Below, one piece after another: positions 18,330-27,315 of a DNA stretch of 64,000 nucleotides. The first letter of the stretch is position 1; each line of letters begins with the position of its first letter. The notes below the pieces were generated by a model. The model made no database searches. It worked only from the letters and a program-made list of their open reading frames with translations, and was not told the origin of the DNA. This DNA is from Bacteroidota bacterium (GTDB lineage: Bacteria > Bacteroidota > Bacteroidia > Sphingobacteriales > Sphingobacteriaceae), in NCBI GenBank assembly GCA_013289045.1, contig JABDAU010000010.1, positions 1 to 64,000 of the forward strand. Reading direction: 5' to 3'. Both the position numbers and the translations under genes were made by a program.

Positions 18330-19088
18330 TTACATCCTGTGGGGCCTGCCCATCGCATATTCAATACCGGCCAGCAGGTGCCGCAGGTAAAGCGGATCGG
18401 CATATGATTCGTCGGAATGGCCCAGCTCGGTATAAAAAGCGCGACCGCCATCATAAGTATGGTACCAGGCCATCGGGTGATATCCGGCATTTTTACCGCC
18501 TTTATAGCTGTTCTCGTCAATGGTTAACAGCACGTGCAGGTTTGGCGAGATCCATTTAAAGTTGTACCATTCGTCAAAACGTTTCCAATGCCGGGGCAGG
18601 AAGCTGGTGGCAGCGCTGGTTGTGTCCTGTACGTCTATAATGGCGTCCTGTTGCGCCGGGTGACTGTCGAAATAAGCGCCCACCAGGTTGCCGTACCATT
18701 GCCAGCCGTATTCGGTATCGGTAGCGGCATGCACACCGGCAAACCCGCCGCCTGATTCAATGTATTTGATAAATGCTTTTTTCTGTTCGTCGTTCAGTAC
18801 ATCATGCGTGGTGCTCAGGAAGATCACGGCGGCATAACGCTTCAGGTTTTCGTAGGTGAATTTACGGCTGTCGGTGGTGCTGTCCACATCAAAATTATTT
18901 TCAACGCCTAATTTTTCAATAGCTTTTACGCCTGCGGCGATAGAGGCGTGATGAAAGCCCGCTGTTTTGCAGAAGATCAGCACTTTCATTTTTGCATTGG
19001 CCGGGTTGGCTATCCCTAAAAACAGTAAAGCAAAAAAACCGCAGGCAGCCAGCAGGCCCAAGCGGTTAACTTTTCCATGATCGCTCAT
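18330..19088 (-). CDS. ThuA-like domain secreted protein
   Basis: VLIFCKTAGFHHASIAAGVKAIEKLG, AVIFLSTTHDVLNDEQKKAFIKYIESGGGFAGVHAATDTEY, WYHTYDGGRAFYTELGHSDESY. Confidence 0.9.
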   Translation of the reverse strand: MSDHGKVNRLGLLAACGFFALLFLGIANPANAKMKVLIFCKTAGFHHASIAAGVKAIEKLGVENNFDVDSTTDSRKFTYENLKRYAAVIFLSTTHDVLNDEQKKAFIKYIESGGGFAGVHAATDTEYGWQWYGNLVGAYFDSHPAQQDAIIDVQDTTSAATSFLPRHWKRFDEWYNFKWISPNLHVLLTIDENSYKGGKNAGYHPMAWYHTYDGGRAFYTELGHSDESYADPLYLRHLLAGIEYAMGRPHRM

Positions 19089-19150
19089 TTTTGATATTAT
19101 TTAGTGTATAATTCGGTTAAAACGCATACACCAAAGCCGGGCAGCACAGA

Positions 19151-19543
19151 TCAGGATTTTCCCGGTTTCAGCGATAAAATGTATTCTACTATCTTCTTCG
19201 CATCATCATGCGTAAGGGTAGGATGTGGCGCCATGGCCACCTGTCCCCAAACACCGCTTCCCCCGCTGATCACCTTGTTGGCCAACAGCTCGTAATCCGC
19301 TTCCGTTGCGGGGTATTTCTTAGCTACATCATAATACGCCGGACCAACAACTTTTACATCCAGTTTATGGCAGGTAAGGCAATCCGACTTCAGGAACAAG
19401 GCCTTGCCCGCAGCAATATCCGCGGCTGTTGGCTTATGGGCATGTACCACATGCGCCGTATGATGAACCGTTTGCGCCGAAACGAGCGAAGCGGATAAAC
19501 AGATCACAACAAAAAATGCCGGTGCGAATAGTTTTTTAATCAT
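19151..19543 (-). CDS. Small secreted c-type cytochrome
   Basis: Signal peptide; AGKALFLKSDCLTCHKLDVKVVGPAYYDVAKKY; ISGGSGVWGQVAMAPHPTLTHDDAKKIVEYILSLK. Confidence 0.9.
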   Translation of the reverse strand: MIKKLFAPAFFVVICLSASLVSAQTVHHTAHVVHAHKPTAADIAAGKALFLKSDCLTCHKLDVKVVGPAYYDVAKKYPATEADYELLANKVISGGSGVWGQVAMAPHPTLTHDDAKKIVEYILSLKPGKS

Positions 19544-19677
19544 AAAAGGGGAAAGCGGAAATGTCGGTTAATCAATGTCCGAACATATGCAATCGATTGT
19601 TAATTTGCAAATAAATTGGCGGGGAATAGGCAATAAATACTGTAACAAGTTTAATGAAGACGATCTCCCGCCAAAAT

Positions 19678-19700
19678 AAAATACCCCATTGGGGTATTTT
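19678..19700. promoter_or_regulatory. Perfect palindrome AAAATACCCC-ATT-GGGGTATTTT, candidate operator
   Basis: 10-bp perfect inverted arms with 3-nt loop in a divergent intergenic region. Confidence 0.5.
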
Positions 19701-19765
19701 AAAAACCGGGGCAGATTTTGTAATATAGCTAAACAAACCATCAACACTAACCAACACCATAACAC

Positions 19766-20182
19766 ATGAAACCTAAATTATTACTGCGAATAGCATCAAT
19801 AATAATGCTGTTGCATACCCTCGGCCACACCATGGGCGCCCTGACCTGGGATCAGGCGCCAAACAAACCGATAGCCAATGTGCTGCAGGGAATGAAATCC
19901 GACCATTTCGATTTTTTCGGCAGGCAGGTGAGCCTGGCAATGTTTTACCAGGGCTACGGTTATGGAATGATCGGCGTGCTTTTACTGATCGTGGTTGTGC
20001 TATGGCTTTCCGCAAACAATATAACCGATATCATGACACAAAAGCTTCTTCCATGGCTGATTGCGTTCCTGGCATTTTTTGCAATTGACGAATGGATCTG
20101 GTTTTTCCCGATGCCCGCGATAATGAGCTCGGTAGCAGCGGTGTTAGTGTTTGTGGGTTATTTAGGGAGCAGACGGACTTGA
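19766..20182 (+). CDS. Small integral membrane protein, unknown function
   Basis: 138 aa with about 4 hydrophobic segments; LLHTLGHTMGALTWDQAPNKP. Confidence 0.7.
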   Translation: MKPKLLLRIASIIMLLHTLGHTMGALTWDQAPNKPIANVLQGMKSDHFDFFGRQVSLAMFYQGYGYGMIGVLLLIVVVLWLSANNITDIMTQKLLPWLIAFLAFFAIDEWIWFFPMPAIMSSVAAVLVFVGYLGSRRT

Positions 20183-20247
20183 GGGTGGTCTTTACACTTC
20201 GGATGCCTGCCCTTGAATGTTCGAAATATTATATTGGGTTTTTAAAA

Positions 20248-20353
20248 TTCCCTCCTCGGGGAGGGGTGCGGTAGGAACGTGTAGTGGCAGGGAGGGGTTA
20301 TGCGCTATTGCATGGCGACTAAACCCCTCCCTTCACCCTCCCCGTGGGAGGGA
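20248..20353. repeat. G/C-rich nested inverted repeat, variant of family A
   Basis: ttccctcctcggggaggggtg ... caccctccccgtgggagggaa, with inner gcagggaggggtt/aacccctccct. Confidence 0.8.
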
Positions 20354-20427
20354 ATCGCACTTTCCCTTGCTCTTTTAAATCTTTCGAACACTCAAGGTGC
20401 CTACCCCATAGCACGTTATATATTTAG

Positions 20428-20512
20428 TAACTACAGAGGTTTACACAGAGAACACAAAGACCTTTTTCTCTGTGTTCTCCGCGATTTCTCCTCTGTTATC
20501 TCTGTGGTTAAT
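20428..20512. repeat. Inverted repeat family C (aaccacagag... / ctctgtgg...)
   Basis: taactacagaggtttacacagagaacacaaag...ctctgtgttctccgcgatttctcctctgttatctctgtggtta; same words as 36798..36890. Confidence 0.8.
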
Positions 20513-20530
20513 AACCGCCGCTATATCAAA

Positions 20531-21793
20531 TCACGCCACACTCACCGCTTCCTGCTGCACATCCGCAACAGGCTTTATCTCTGCTTTAGCTTTCGCCTTC
20601 CGCAAAAAGCGCATATGCATTAAGCCTATCAATATCGCCACAACGCCCTCGCCAAGCAGCGTATCCATGGTGCCAACGTGTTTGGATATGAAACCTACCA
20701 GCAAGCCGCCTATCGGCTGCATGCCGAAAACCGCCAGCGCGTAAAAACTGATCACGCGCCCGCGCATATTTATATCGGCAGTAGTTTGGATAATGGTGTT
20801 ACTGATCGTGATCTGCGACATCTGGCCAAAGCCTGCCACCGTTGCAAAAACCAATGCCAAAGCGTAGTTATGCTGATGCGAAAACAAGATCAAGCCCGAG
20901 CCAAATATCAGCGTATTTATGGCCAGGATCCGTTTCAGGTTGGTGCCGGTTTTTTGCGACGCTAAAAATATAGCCCCGCATAACGCACCCAAGCCAACCG
21001 CACTATCTATCCAACCGAAAGTAGTTGCAGTACCTTTAAAAACATCACGCGCATAATAAGGGAGCAGCGTAGTATATGGCAGAACAAAAAGACTGATGAG
21101 CCCCAGCATAATAATGATAAAGGCAAGAGAAGGCGTCCGCTTGATATAATTGAAACCGTCGACTAACTCCTCACGGACGTTTTTGTTGGTCCTTTTAGGG
21201 ATGAACTTTGGCAGGCGCATCATGGTCAGCGAAAAGATCACCGCCACAAAACTTGCTGCATTGAGGAAAAAACAAACATCCTCGCCCAGTTTCTCCAGCA
21301 CAAACCCCGCAATCGCCGGACCGATCAGTTTCGATAAATTCACCATCGAGGAGTTCAGCGCCAGGGCATTCGGCAGGTCGCTTTTATCCTCTACCATTTC
21401 ATATACCAGCGATTGCCGTGCCGGTACGTCGAACGCGTTGATAATGCCCAGCACCGCGCTCAGGCTAAGCACTTCCCAAACATTAAAATGCTTGCTCAAA
21501 ACCAATAACGCCAGCAACACGGCCTGTATCATAGATGCCACCTGGGTAATGAGCAACACCTTGTGCCGGTCATACCTATCCGATACCACGCCGCCTATCA
21601 GCGTAAACAAAAAGGAAGGAAACTGGCTGGCAAACAACGAAACCCCAAGCATCAGCGTAGAATGTGTGAGTGCATAAACCACCCAGCTCACCGCCGTCTT
21701 CTGCATCCATGTACCGATCAGCGAGATAGATTGCCCGCTGAAAAATAACCTATAATTTCTACTCTTAAATGCCCTGAAAGTCTCTATCTCCAT
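20531..21793 (-). CDS. MFS transporter (EntS-like)
   Basis: FRAFKSRNYRLFFSGQSISLIGTWMQKTAVSWVVYALTHSTLMLGVSLFASQFPSFLFTLIGGVVSDRYDRHKVL. Confidence 0.9.
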   Translation of the reverse strand: MEIETFRAFKSRNYRLFFSGQSISLIGTWMQKTAVSWVVYALTHSTLMLGVSLFASQFPSFLFTLIGGVVSDRYDRHKVLLITQVASMIQAVLLALLVLSKHFNVWEVLSLSAVLGIINAFDVPARQSLVYEMVEDKSDLPNALALNSSMVNLSKLIGPAIAGFVLEKLGEDVCFFLNAASFVAVIFSLTMMRLPKFIPKRTNKNVREELVDGFNYIKRTPSLAFIIIMLGLISLFVLPYTTLLPYYARDVFKGTATTFGWIDSAVGLGALCGAIFLASQKTGTNLKRILAINTLIFGSGLILFSHQHNYALALVFATVAGFGQMSQITISNTIIQTTADINMRGRVISFYALAVFGMQPIGGLLVGFISKHVGTMDTLLGEGVVAILIGLMHMRFLRKAKAKAEIKPVADVQQEAVSVA

Positions 21794-21811
21794 TTCCTTA
21801 TTTCCCCAATT

Positions 21812-22243
21812 TTATTCAAAATCAATTACCCGGCTTAGCGGACCAAGCACCTTGCGTATGAGCGCCTGCTCCTCATCGGTACAAGTCGCCTCAAGCGCCG
21901 CCGACAGCCATTCGTTCTTTTCACTCTTCACCTGCTGTATCATCTGCTTGCCGGCTTCGGTAAGCGAAATGATCACCTTGCGCTTATCCGTTTCCGAAGC
22001 GGTGCGGAAGATCAGCCCCAGCTCCATCAAATGGCTCAATATCTGCGACATCGACTGGTTGGTGATCTTTTCCGCAGCAGCCAGCTCGCTCGGCAGCATA
22101 TCGCCGCTGTTAAGCAACCCAAGCGTGGTACGCTCAGTAAGTGAAAGCTGCTGCCCCGTTGCCGAGCCTTTACGCAGCTTTTTAACCAACCGTGTTACCA
22201 CGGTGCTCAGTTCCGATGCCAATTCTAAATCTTTCTTACCCAT
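21812..22243 (-). CDS. MarR family transcriptional regulator
   Basis: LSLTERTTLGLLNSGDMLPSELAAAEKITNQSMSQILSHLMELGLIFRTASETDKRKVIISLTEAG. Confidence 0.92.
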   Translation of the reverse strand: MGKKDLELASELSTVVTRLVKKLRKGSATGQQLSLTERTTLGLLNSGDMLPSELAAAEKITNQSMSQILSHLMELGLIFRTASETDKRKVIISLTEAGKQMIQQVKSEKNEWLSAALEATCTDEEQALIRKVLGPLSRVIDFE

Positions 22244-22337
22244 TGTAGTAAATTAAACTAATAAGTTTACCTTACAAATATACGCGTTTATTTTATCAGG
22301 TGAAATATTGGAATATCATATTTGTGTTAAAAATTTG

Positions 22338-22450
22338 AAGAGGGTTTGGGCGTTTCCCTGTCCGTAGGACTCCTACGGAGCGGGCCGGGCTTTTCAGGGC
22401 TCCGCTGCGCTACGGCCCTGCGGGCTAAACCCTTCCAATCCCTAACGCGG
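22338..22450. repeat. Intergenic GC-rich repeat family D
   Basis: agggtttgggcgtttccctgtccgtaggactcctacggagcgggccgggctttt...gggctccgctgcgctacggccctgcgggctaaacccttcc; internal hairpins. Confidence 0.6.
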
Positions 22451-22584
22451 GTTGTCTTGAACCATGATTTATAGGATTTTTCGCAGTTTTTAATTTTTTA
22501 ATGGTGCTCAAGAGGGCTTCGCCGTTAAAAGATTACCCTGATGCTTATATCTCGCTAGCCGGCGGACTCAATTCATCAAATAAA

Positions 22585-22688
22585 CCTGTCATGCTGAACG
22601 CAGTGAAGCACCTATGCTCATGCATCGCGAACTATGCATGGCGTACACCATGTTTCACAGGTTCTTCGCTGCCGCTCAGAATGACAGG
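22585..22688. repeat. Inverted repeat related to family B (cctgtcatgctgaac ... agaatgacagg)
   Basis: Terminal arms cctgtcat / atgacagg, with internal acctatgctcatgcat / atgcatggcgtacaccatgtttcacaggt. Confidence 0.6.
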
Positions 22689-22772
22689 ATTTATTAAGCA
22701 ATGATGACACAGGCTTAACGCCAATTCCATCCCTCACAATTTCTTCCTACCTTTACCCATCAATTATTTACC

Positions 22773-23192
22773 ATGAGCAACACCTTCAACAGGCCAATAC
22801 GTGTTTTAGTAGCGAAGGTAGGCCTCGACGGGCACGACCGCGGGGCACGCATCATTGCCACATCCCTCCGCGACGCGGGTATGGAAGTGATCTACACCGG
22901 CCTGCGGCAAACCCCCGAAATGGTGGTGAATACCGCCCTGCAGGAGGATGTGGATGCGATTGGCGTTTCCATACTTTCCGGCGCACACATGACGGTTTTC
23001 CCAAAGATCATCAGCCTGGTAAAGGAAAAACAAATGGACGATGTGCTCATCACCGGCGGCGGTATTATCCCTGCCGAGGATATGGCCAAACTAAAGGAAA
23101 TAGGCGTGGGCGAACTATTCCCACCGGGTACAACCACTACTGAAATAGTAAAATATATAACCGACTGGGTACACCAGCACAGAAATTTTTAG
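22773..23192 (+). CDS. Stand-alone cobalamin (B12)-binding domain protein, methylmalonyl-CoA mutase C-terminal-like
   Basis: [67 protein letters not shown] (DxHxxG). Confidence 0.93.
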   Translation: MSNTFNRPIRVLVAKVGLDGHDRGARIIATSLRDAGMEVIYTGLRQTPEMVVNTALQEDVDAIGVSILSGAHMTVFPKIISLVKEKQMDDVLITGGGIIPAEDMAKLKEIGVGELFPPGTTTTEIVKYITDWVHQHRNF

Positions 23193-23195
23193 GCT

Positions 23196-23978
23196 ATGGC
23201 ATTTGAAAACCTGATCATCGAAGACAAGGGCCGCATCCGCTACATCACCATTAATCGCGAAAGCAAGCTCAACGCACTCAACAAAACCACGCTTGCGGAG
23301 CTGCATGATGCTTTTACACAAGCCTTCCGGGATAAAGCCGTCGGCGGCATCATTATCACCGGCGCCGGGCCGAAAGCATTTGTTGCCGGGGCGGATATCG
23401 CCGAATTTGCATCGCTTGACGCAGAAGGCGGTACGGCGCTTTCACGCAACGGTCATACCAAAGTTTTTGATGTAATAGCCAATGGCAGCAAGCCGGTAAT
23501 CGCGGCGGTAAATGGTTTCGCGTTGGGCGGTGGTTTGGAACTGGCCATGGCCTGCCACATCCGCATCGCATCCGACAATGCCAAAATGGGGCTGCCTGAA
23601 GTTACCCTCGGCTTAATACCAGGCTATGGCGGTACGCAACGACTAACTGCACTCGTAGGCAAAGGCAAAGCGCTCGAAATAATCATGACGGCAGATATGG
23701 TCACCGCTGCCGACGCTTACCAATACGGCTTGGTCAACCACGTAGTCACACAGGGTGAACTGCTGCCAAAAGCCGAAGAGATGATGACGAAAATACTATC
23801 CCGCGCCCCATTGTCCATCGCTGCAGCCATAAAGACGGTAAACGCCGCAAGCGATCCATCAACGAACGGCTTCGAGGTAGAAATTACAGAATTCGGCAAA
23901 TGCTTTGATACCGCTGATATGAAAGAAGGCGTGACGGCATTTTTGGAGAAACGCAAAGCGGATTTTAAGGGGGAATAA
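23196..23978 (+). CDS. Enoyl-CoA hydratase/isomerase (crotonase) family protein
   Basis: ITINRESKLNALNKTTLAEL, GAGPKAFVAGADIAEF, AAVNGFALGGGLELAMACHIRIASDNAKMGLPEVTLGLIPGYGGTQRL. Confidence 0.93.
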   Translation: MAFENLIIEDKGRIRYITINRESKLNALNKTTLAELHDAFTQAFRDKAVGGIIITGAGPKAFVAGADIAEFASLDAEGGTALSRNGHTKVFDVIANGSKPVIAAVNGFALGGGLELAMACHIRIASDNAKMGLPEVTLGLIPGYGGTQRLTALVGKGKALEIIMTADMVTAADAYQYGLVNHVVTQGELLPKAEEMMTKILSRAPLSIAAAIKTVNAASDPSTNGFEVEITEFGKCFDTADMKEGVTAFLEKRKADFKGE

Positions 23979-23998
23979 CTGTATCGTTCAACGCATTG

Positions 23999-24058
23999 CT
24001 GCCGATCCTGATTAATATCCTGAAAATCCGATAAATCCGTTTAATCCTGGTTCAGACT
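23999..24058. repeat. Short periodic AATCC(T/G) repeat
   Basis: gatcctgattaatatcctgaaaatccgataaatccgtttaatcctggttcaga. Confidence 0.6.
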
Positions 24059-26501
24059 ATTCTGAGCGCAAACTCTCCACCGGGTTCGCCAGCGCCGCCC
24101 TCACCGTTTTAAACGCAATGGTACAAAACGCAATAAGCACCCCGCTTGCCAGCGACACCCCAAAGACCCACCAGCTGATATCGATGCGGTAAGCAAAACC
24201 GCGCAGCCAGTTATTCATAAACCACCAGCCAAGCGGCAATGCAAACAGGTTGGCAATAAGCACCAGCCAGAAATACTGTTTGTAAAACAGCATAACGATA
24301 TTCCCCACACCTGCGCCGATCACTTTACGGATACCGATCTCTTTAGCCCGCTGCCCAAGCGTATAAGTGATCAAACCCAACAAACCGAGGCTCGAGATAA
24401 AAATGGCGATAACCGAACAGGCGGTAAGCATGGTTTGCTGGCGCTGGTCCTGGTCGTAATCATAGGCGAAAACCTTGTCCATAAAATCACAGGCGAACGG
24501 CGCATCGGGGTTAAGCTGTTTCCAGGTTTTATTTAAATAACCGATAGCCGCCGAAGCATTGCTGCCCCTGAACTTAGCCACTACAGTAGTAAAACGCTTT
24601 GGGTTAGCCAAAATGATACCGGCCGGCATAATGGGCGAATGCAGCGAGAAAATATTATAATTTTTAAGCACGCCCATAATGCGGTAGTTATAAATTTTGC
24701 CATTGTGCAGGCGTGAAAAGTATTTACCCGGTGCAGTGTACGGATCGAGCCCGTAAACTTTGGCCGCTTGCTCATTGATGATGATCTGCCGGGCAATGTC
24801 GTCGTTTTCCATATCCTCGTGCATATTGGTGTTGGAAAACGTTTGCGGCGTAAAGTTGGTGCCGGAAATGAGTGTTAGACCGAGCGTTTTAATATAGCTC
24901 GTATCGACAAAATCGAGCATAACGCTTTGCTGCTCGTGTACGGTTTTGCCCTGCAGGTAAAGGTTAAAATCTCCCGAAACCAAAGATGCGGTAGCGCCTG
25001 TTACCGTTTTGAACATGGAATTGGCGCTCAGCTCATTGATCAGCGTAGCGGTATTGGCCTGTGCTGCGGGCGTTTGCTCAAAAACGACCAATTCCTGGTC
25101 CTGGTCGAAACCAGGCTTGGTATTACGCATATAGCTGAACTGCTGCCATATTACTATCGTGGCAAAAACCAGCCCGGTAGCCACTACAAATTGAAGTGTC
25201 ACCAATACCTTGCGAATGCTAAACGTACCTTGCTTGTCAGCGATCTTTCCCTTCAACACTTTTACCGGCTTGAATGCCGAAAGATGCAGCGCCGGGTAAA
25301 TACCGGCTAACAAACCTGTAGCTAATGATATCAGGAGCATCCACAGGATGAGCGTATAATTTTCTCTTGCAAAAAATGACAGCGTTTGCCCCGTAAGACT
25401 ATTAAATACAGGCAAGGCCAAAAATGCCAACGCGATAGCCAATACCAAACCCAACAGGCTTACGGCCACTGTCTCTATCAAAAACTGGTAACGTATGGCA
25501 GATTTCCCTGCACCCAATACCCGGCGCACGCCCACCTCACGGGCCCGGTCGATAGCCTGCGCGGTAGACAGGTTCATATAGTTGATACAGCCCAGCAATA
25601 AAATAGCCAATGCTATACTGCCGAGGATATACAGGTAATGGATATTGCCCTGTTTCACTTCCATGTAGCTGTAATATTGGGCAGAGTTAAGATGAACGTC
25701 TTTCAAAGCCTGCAGCCCATTTTCCATAAAATCACCCGTAGCTTTTTTATCCGGACCGGCATGGCGGTCAGTATAGGCTTTTATTTCCTGCAGCACATGC
25801 GGCTCGCTGGCGTTCGGTTTAAGTTTTATGTAGGTATAGTAATTAGGGTTCACCACCCAGCTGGTGTTGGTGGCCATGTCCTCGCGGATGTCGGTGCTGT
25901 TATTGCTGGCGAAAAAATCGGCATTAAAATGGTTTAGGAAATCCTTTTTAAATACGCCTGAAATGGTATAAGTATTACCCGCAGTCTTGACGGTTTTGCC
26001 GATAACAGAAGTATTCGCACCAAACAATTTCTCTGCAAATGATTGCGAAAGCACAATGGTATTCGGCTCGTTAAAAGCAGTAGCGCGGTTTCCCTGCTCG
26101 AAATGGAAGGAGAAAATATCAAAGAATGTGGGGTCTGTCCAATAACCGTTATCAACTGCTATTGGCTCTTTATTGCCCGGGCCGTTTACCTGCACAATAC
26201 AGGTGCATTTGGATGCATCCAGCCGGCTTACCTGGTCAATTTCGGGGATATCATTTTTCAGCATGGTAGCATAAGGCCAGGTTACGGTAGGCGCCGAGCT
26301 GCCTTTGCCGAAATCGCTGGTTACACGGTAAATGTCCTTCGCATCATCAAAACCCTTGTCAAAACTCAACTCATGCTGCACAAACAGGAACACCAGCGCA
26401 CAACACGCCAATCCTACCGAAAGCCCCAATACATTAATAATGGTTGATGTTTTACGCTTCCATAAGTTGCGCAGCGCCAGGGTAAAGTAGCTTTTGAACA
26501 T
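24057..26501 (-). CDS. ABC transporter permease, FtsX/MacB-like
   Basis: MFKSYFTLALRNLWKRKTSTIINVLGLSVGLACC; LLGCINYMNLSTAQAIDRAREVGVRRVLGAGKSAI; LGLLGLITYTLGQRAKEIGIRKVIGAG. Confidence 0.93.
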   Translation of the reverse strand: MFKSYFTLALRNLWKRKTSTIINVLGLSVGLACCALVFLFVQHELSFDKGFDDAKDIYRVTSDFGKGSSAPTVTWPYATMLKNDIPEIDQVSRLDASKCTCIVQVNGPGNKEPIAVDNGYWTDPTFFDIFSFHFEQGNRATAFNEPNTIVLSQSFAEKLFGANTSVIGKTVKTAGNTYTISGVFKKDFLNHFNADFFASNNSTDIREDMATNTSWVVNPNYYTYIKLKPNASEPHVLQEIKAYTDRHAGPDKKATGDFMENGLQALKDVHLNSAQYYSYMEVKQGNIHYLYILGSIALAILLLGCINYMNLSTAQAIDRAREVGVRRVLGAGKSAIRYQFLIETVAVSLLGLVLAIALAFLALPVFNSLTGQTLSFFARENYTLILWMLLISLATGLLAGIYPALHLSAFKPVKVLKGKIADKQGTFSIRKVLVTLQFVVATGLVFATIVIWQQFSYMRNTKPGFDQDQELVVFEQTPAAQANTATLINELSANSMFKTVTGATASLVSGDFNLYLQGKTVHEQQSVMLDFVDTSYIKTLGLTLISGTNFTPQTFSNTNMHEDMENDDIARQIIINEQAAKVYGLDPYTAPGKYFSRLHNGKIYNYRIMGVLKNYNIFSLHSPIMPAGIILANPKRFTTVVAKFRGSNASAAIGYLNKTWKQLNPDAPFACDFMDKVFAYDYDQDQRQQTMLTACSVIAIFISSLGLLGLITYTLGQRAKEIGIRKVIGAGVGNIVMLFYKQYFWLVLIANLFALPLGWWFMNNWLRGFAYRIDISWWVFGVSLASGVLIAFCTIAFKTVRAALANPVESLRSE

Positions 26502-26630
26502 AGCCGTGAGTTAAAGGTTATGCTCAAATTTAACCTACTTTTCTTAAAGCATTAGTAGTGAGGTGGTTTTTTAACAGTTTTTAACGGGGAATTGTTAATT
26601 GAAGATGGAGGTAAATTTCAGATCCCCTCT

Positions 26631-26753
26631 TGAGAGGGGGCGTGCAGGAAAGTGCGGCTGCAGGGGTGTGTTATCAAAGCGACAACAGGCATAGCGCATA
26701 AACACACCCCTCCCAACGCTCACGGCTTACGCGCCCCCTCTCGAGAGGGGATC
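26631..26753. repeat. Nested inverted repeat family A, copy 1
   Basis: gatcccctcttgagagggggcg ... cgcgccccctctcgagaggggatc, with inner caggggtgtgtt/aacacacccct. Confidence 0.92.
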
Positions 26754-26775
26754 CAAAAAAGCACGGCTTTATGAC

Positions 26776-27300
26776 TTACTCCAAATAAATATCCAGCAAA
26801 CCCTCGGGCAAGTCAACATACACTATGTTTTTTACCACGTCTATTCCTTTAATGATCTCCTCATTCAAGGGGAAAAGCACTTCGCAGTCCTTATACCGAA
26901 CCGACGCCACCAGTTGCTGCGGGAATTCGTTTATTTCGTTGATCACGCCCAGTTCGCCTTCGTAATCGTCAATGGCGGTAAAGCCAAGCAGGTCCTTGAG
27001 GGTAAATTCGGCCTTTTTCTTTTTGGGTTTGAGCTTATTGGGCAGGTAAACATCCTTCTTTGCCAGCGGCGTGGCTTTTTCTATCGTATCAATATCCTCA
27101 ACATACAAATAAGCCGTATTGCGTTGCGGGTATTTAATAGACTCTACAAAATAAGGCACCAGCTTGCCGGCCATGTCAATATACACCGCGTTAAACTTGA
27201 TGTTTTCCAGTCCTTCAAAATCAACATACAACTGCAGCTCGCCTTTTAAACCGCGGGTTTTGAGTATGGAGCCTATACGGAAGTGATCGTCTGTTGGCAT
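26776..27300 (-). CDS. rimM: Ribosome maturation factor RimM
   Basis: FRIGSILKTRGLKGELQLYVDF; LLGFTAIDDYEGELGVINEI; LFPLNEEIIKGIDVVKNIVYVDLPEGLLDIY; downstream of rpsP. Confidence 0.93.
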   Translation of the reverse strand: MPTDDHFRIGSILKTRGLKGELQLYVDFEGLENIKFNAVYIDMAGKLVPYFVESIKYPQRNTAYLYVEDIDTIEKATPLAKKDVYLPNKLKPKKKKAEFTLKDLLGFTAIDDYEGELGVINEINEFPQQLVASVRYKDCEVLFPLNEEIIKGIDVVKNIVYVDLPEGLLDIYLE

Positions 27301-27315
27301 ACAAATGTATTTTTA

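Noticed and set aside
22501-22704. 67-aa ORF (MVLKRASPLKDYPDAY...)
   Set aside because: It lies largely within repeat DNA (family-B-like element), with no signal of a real protein.
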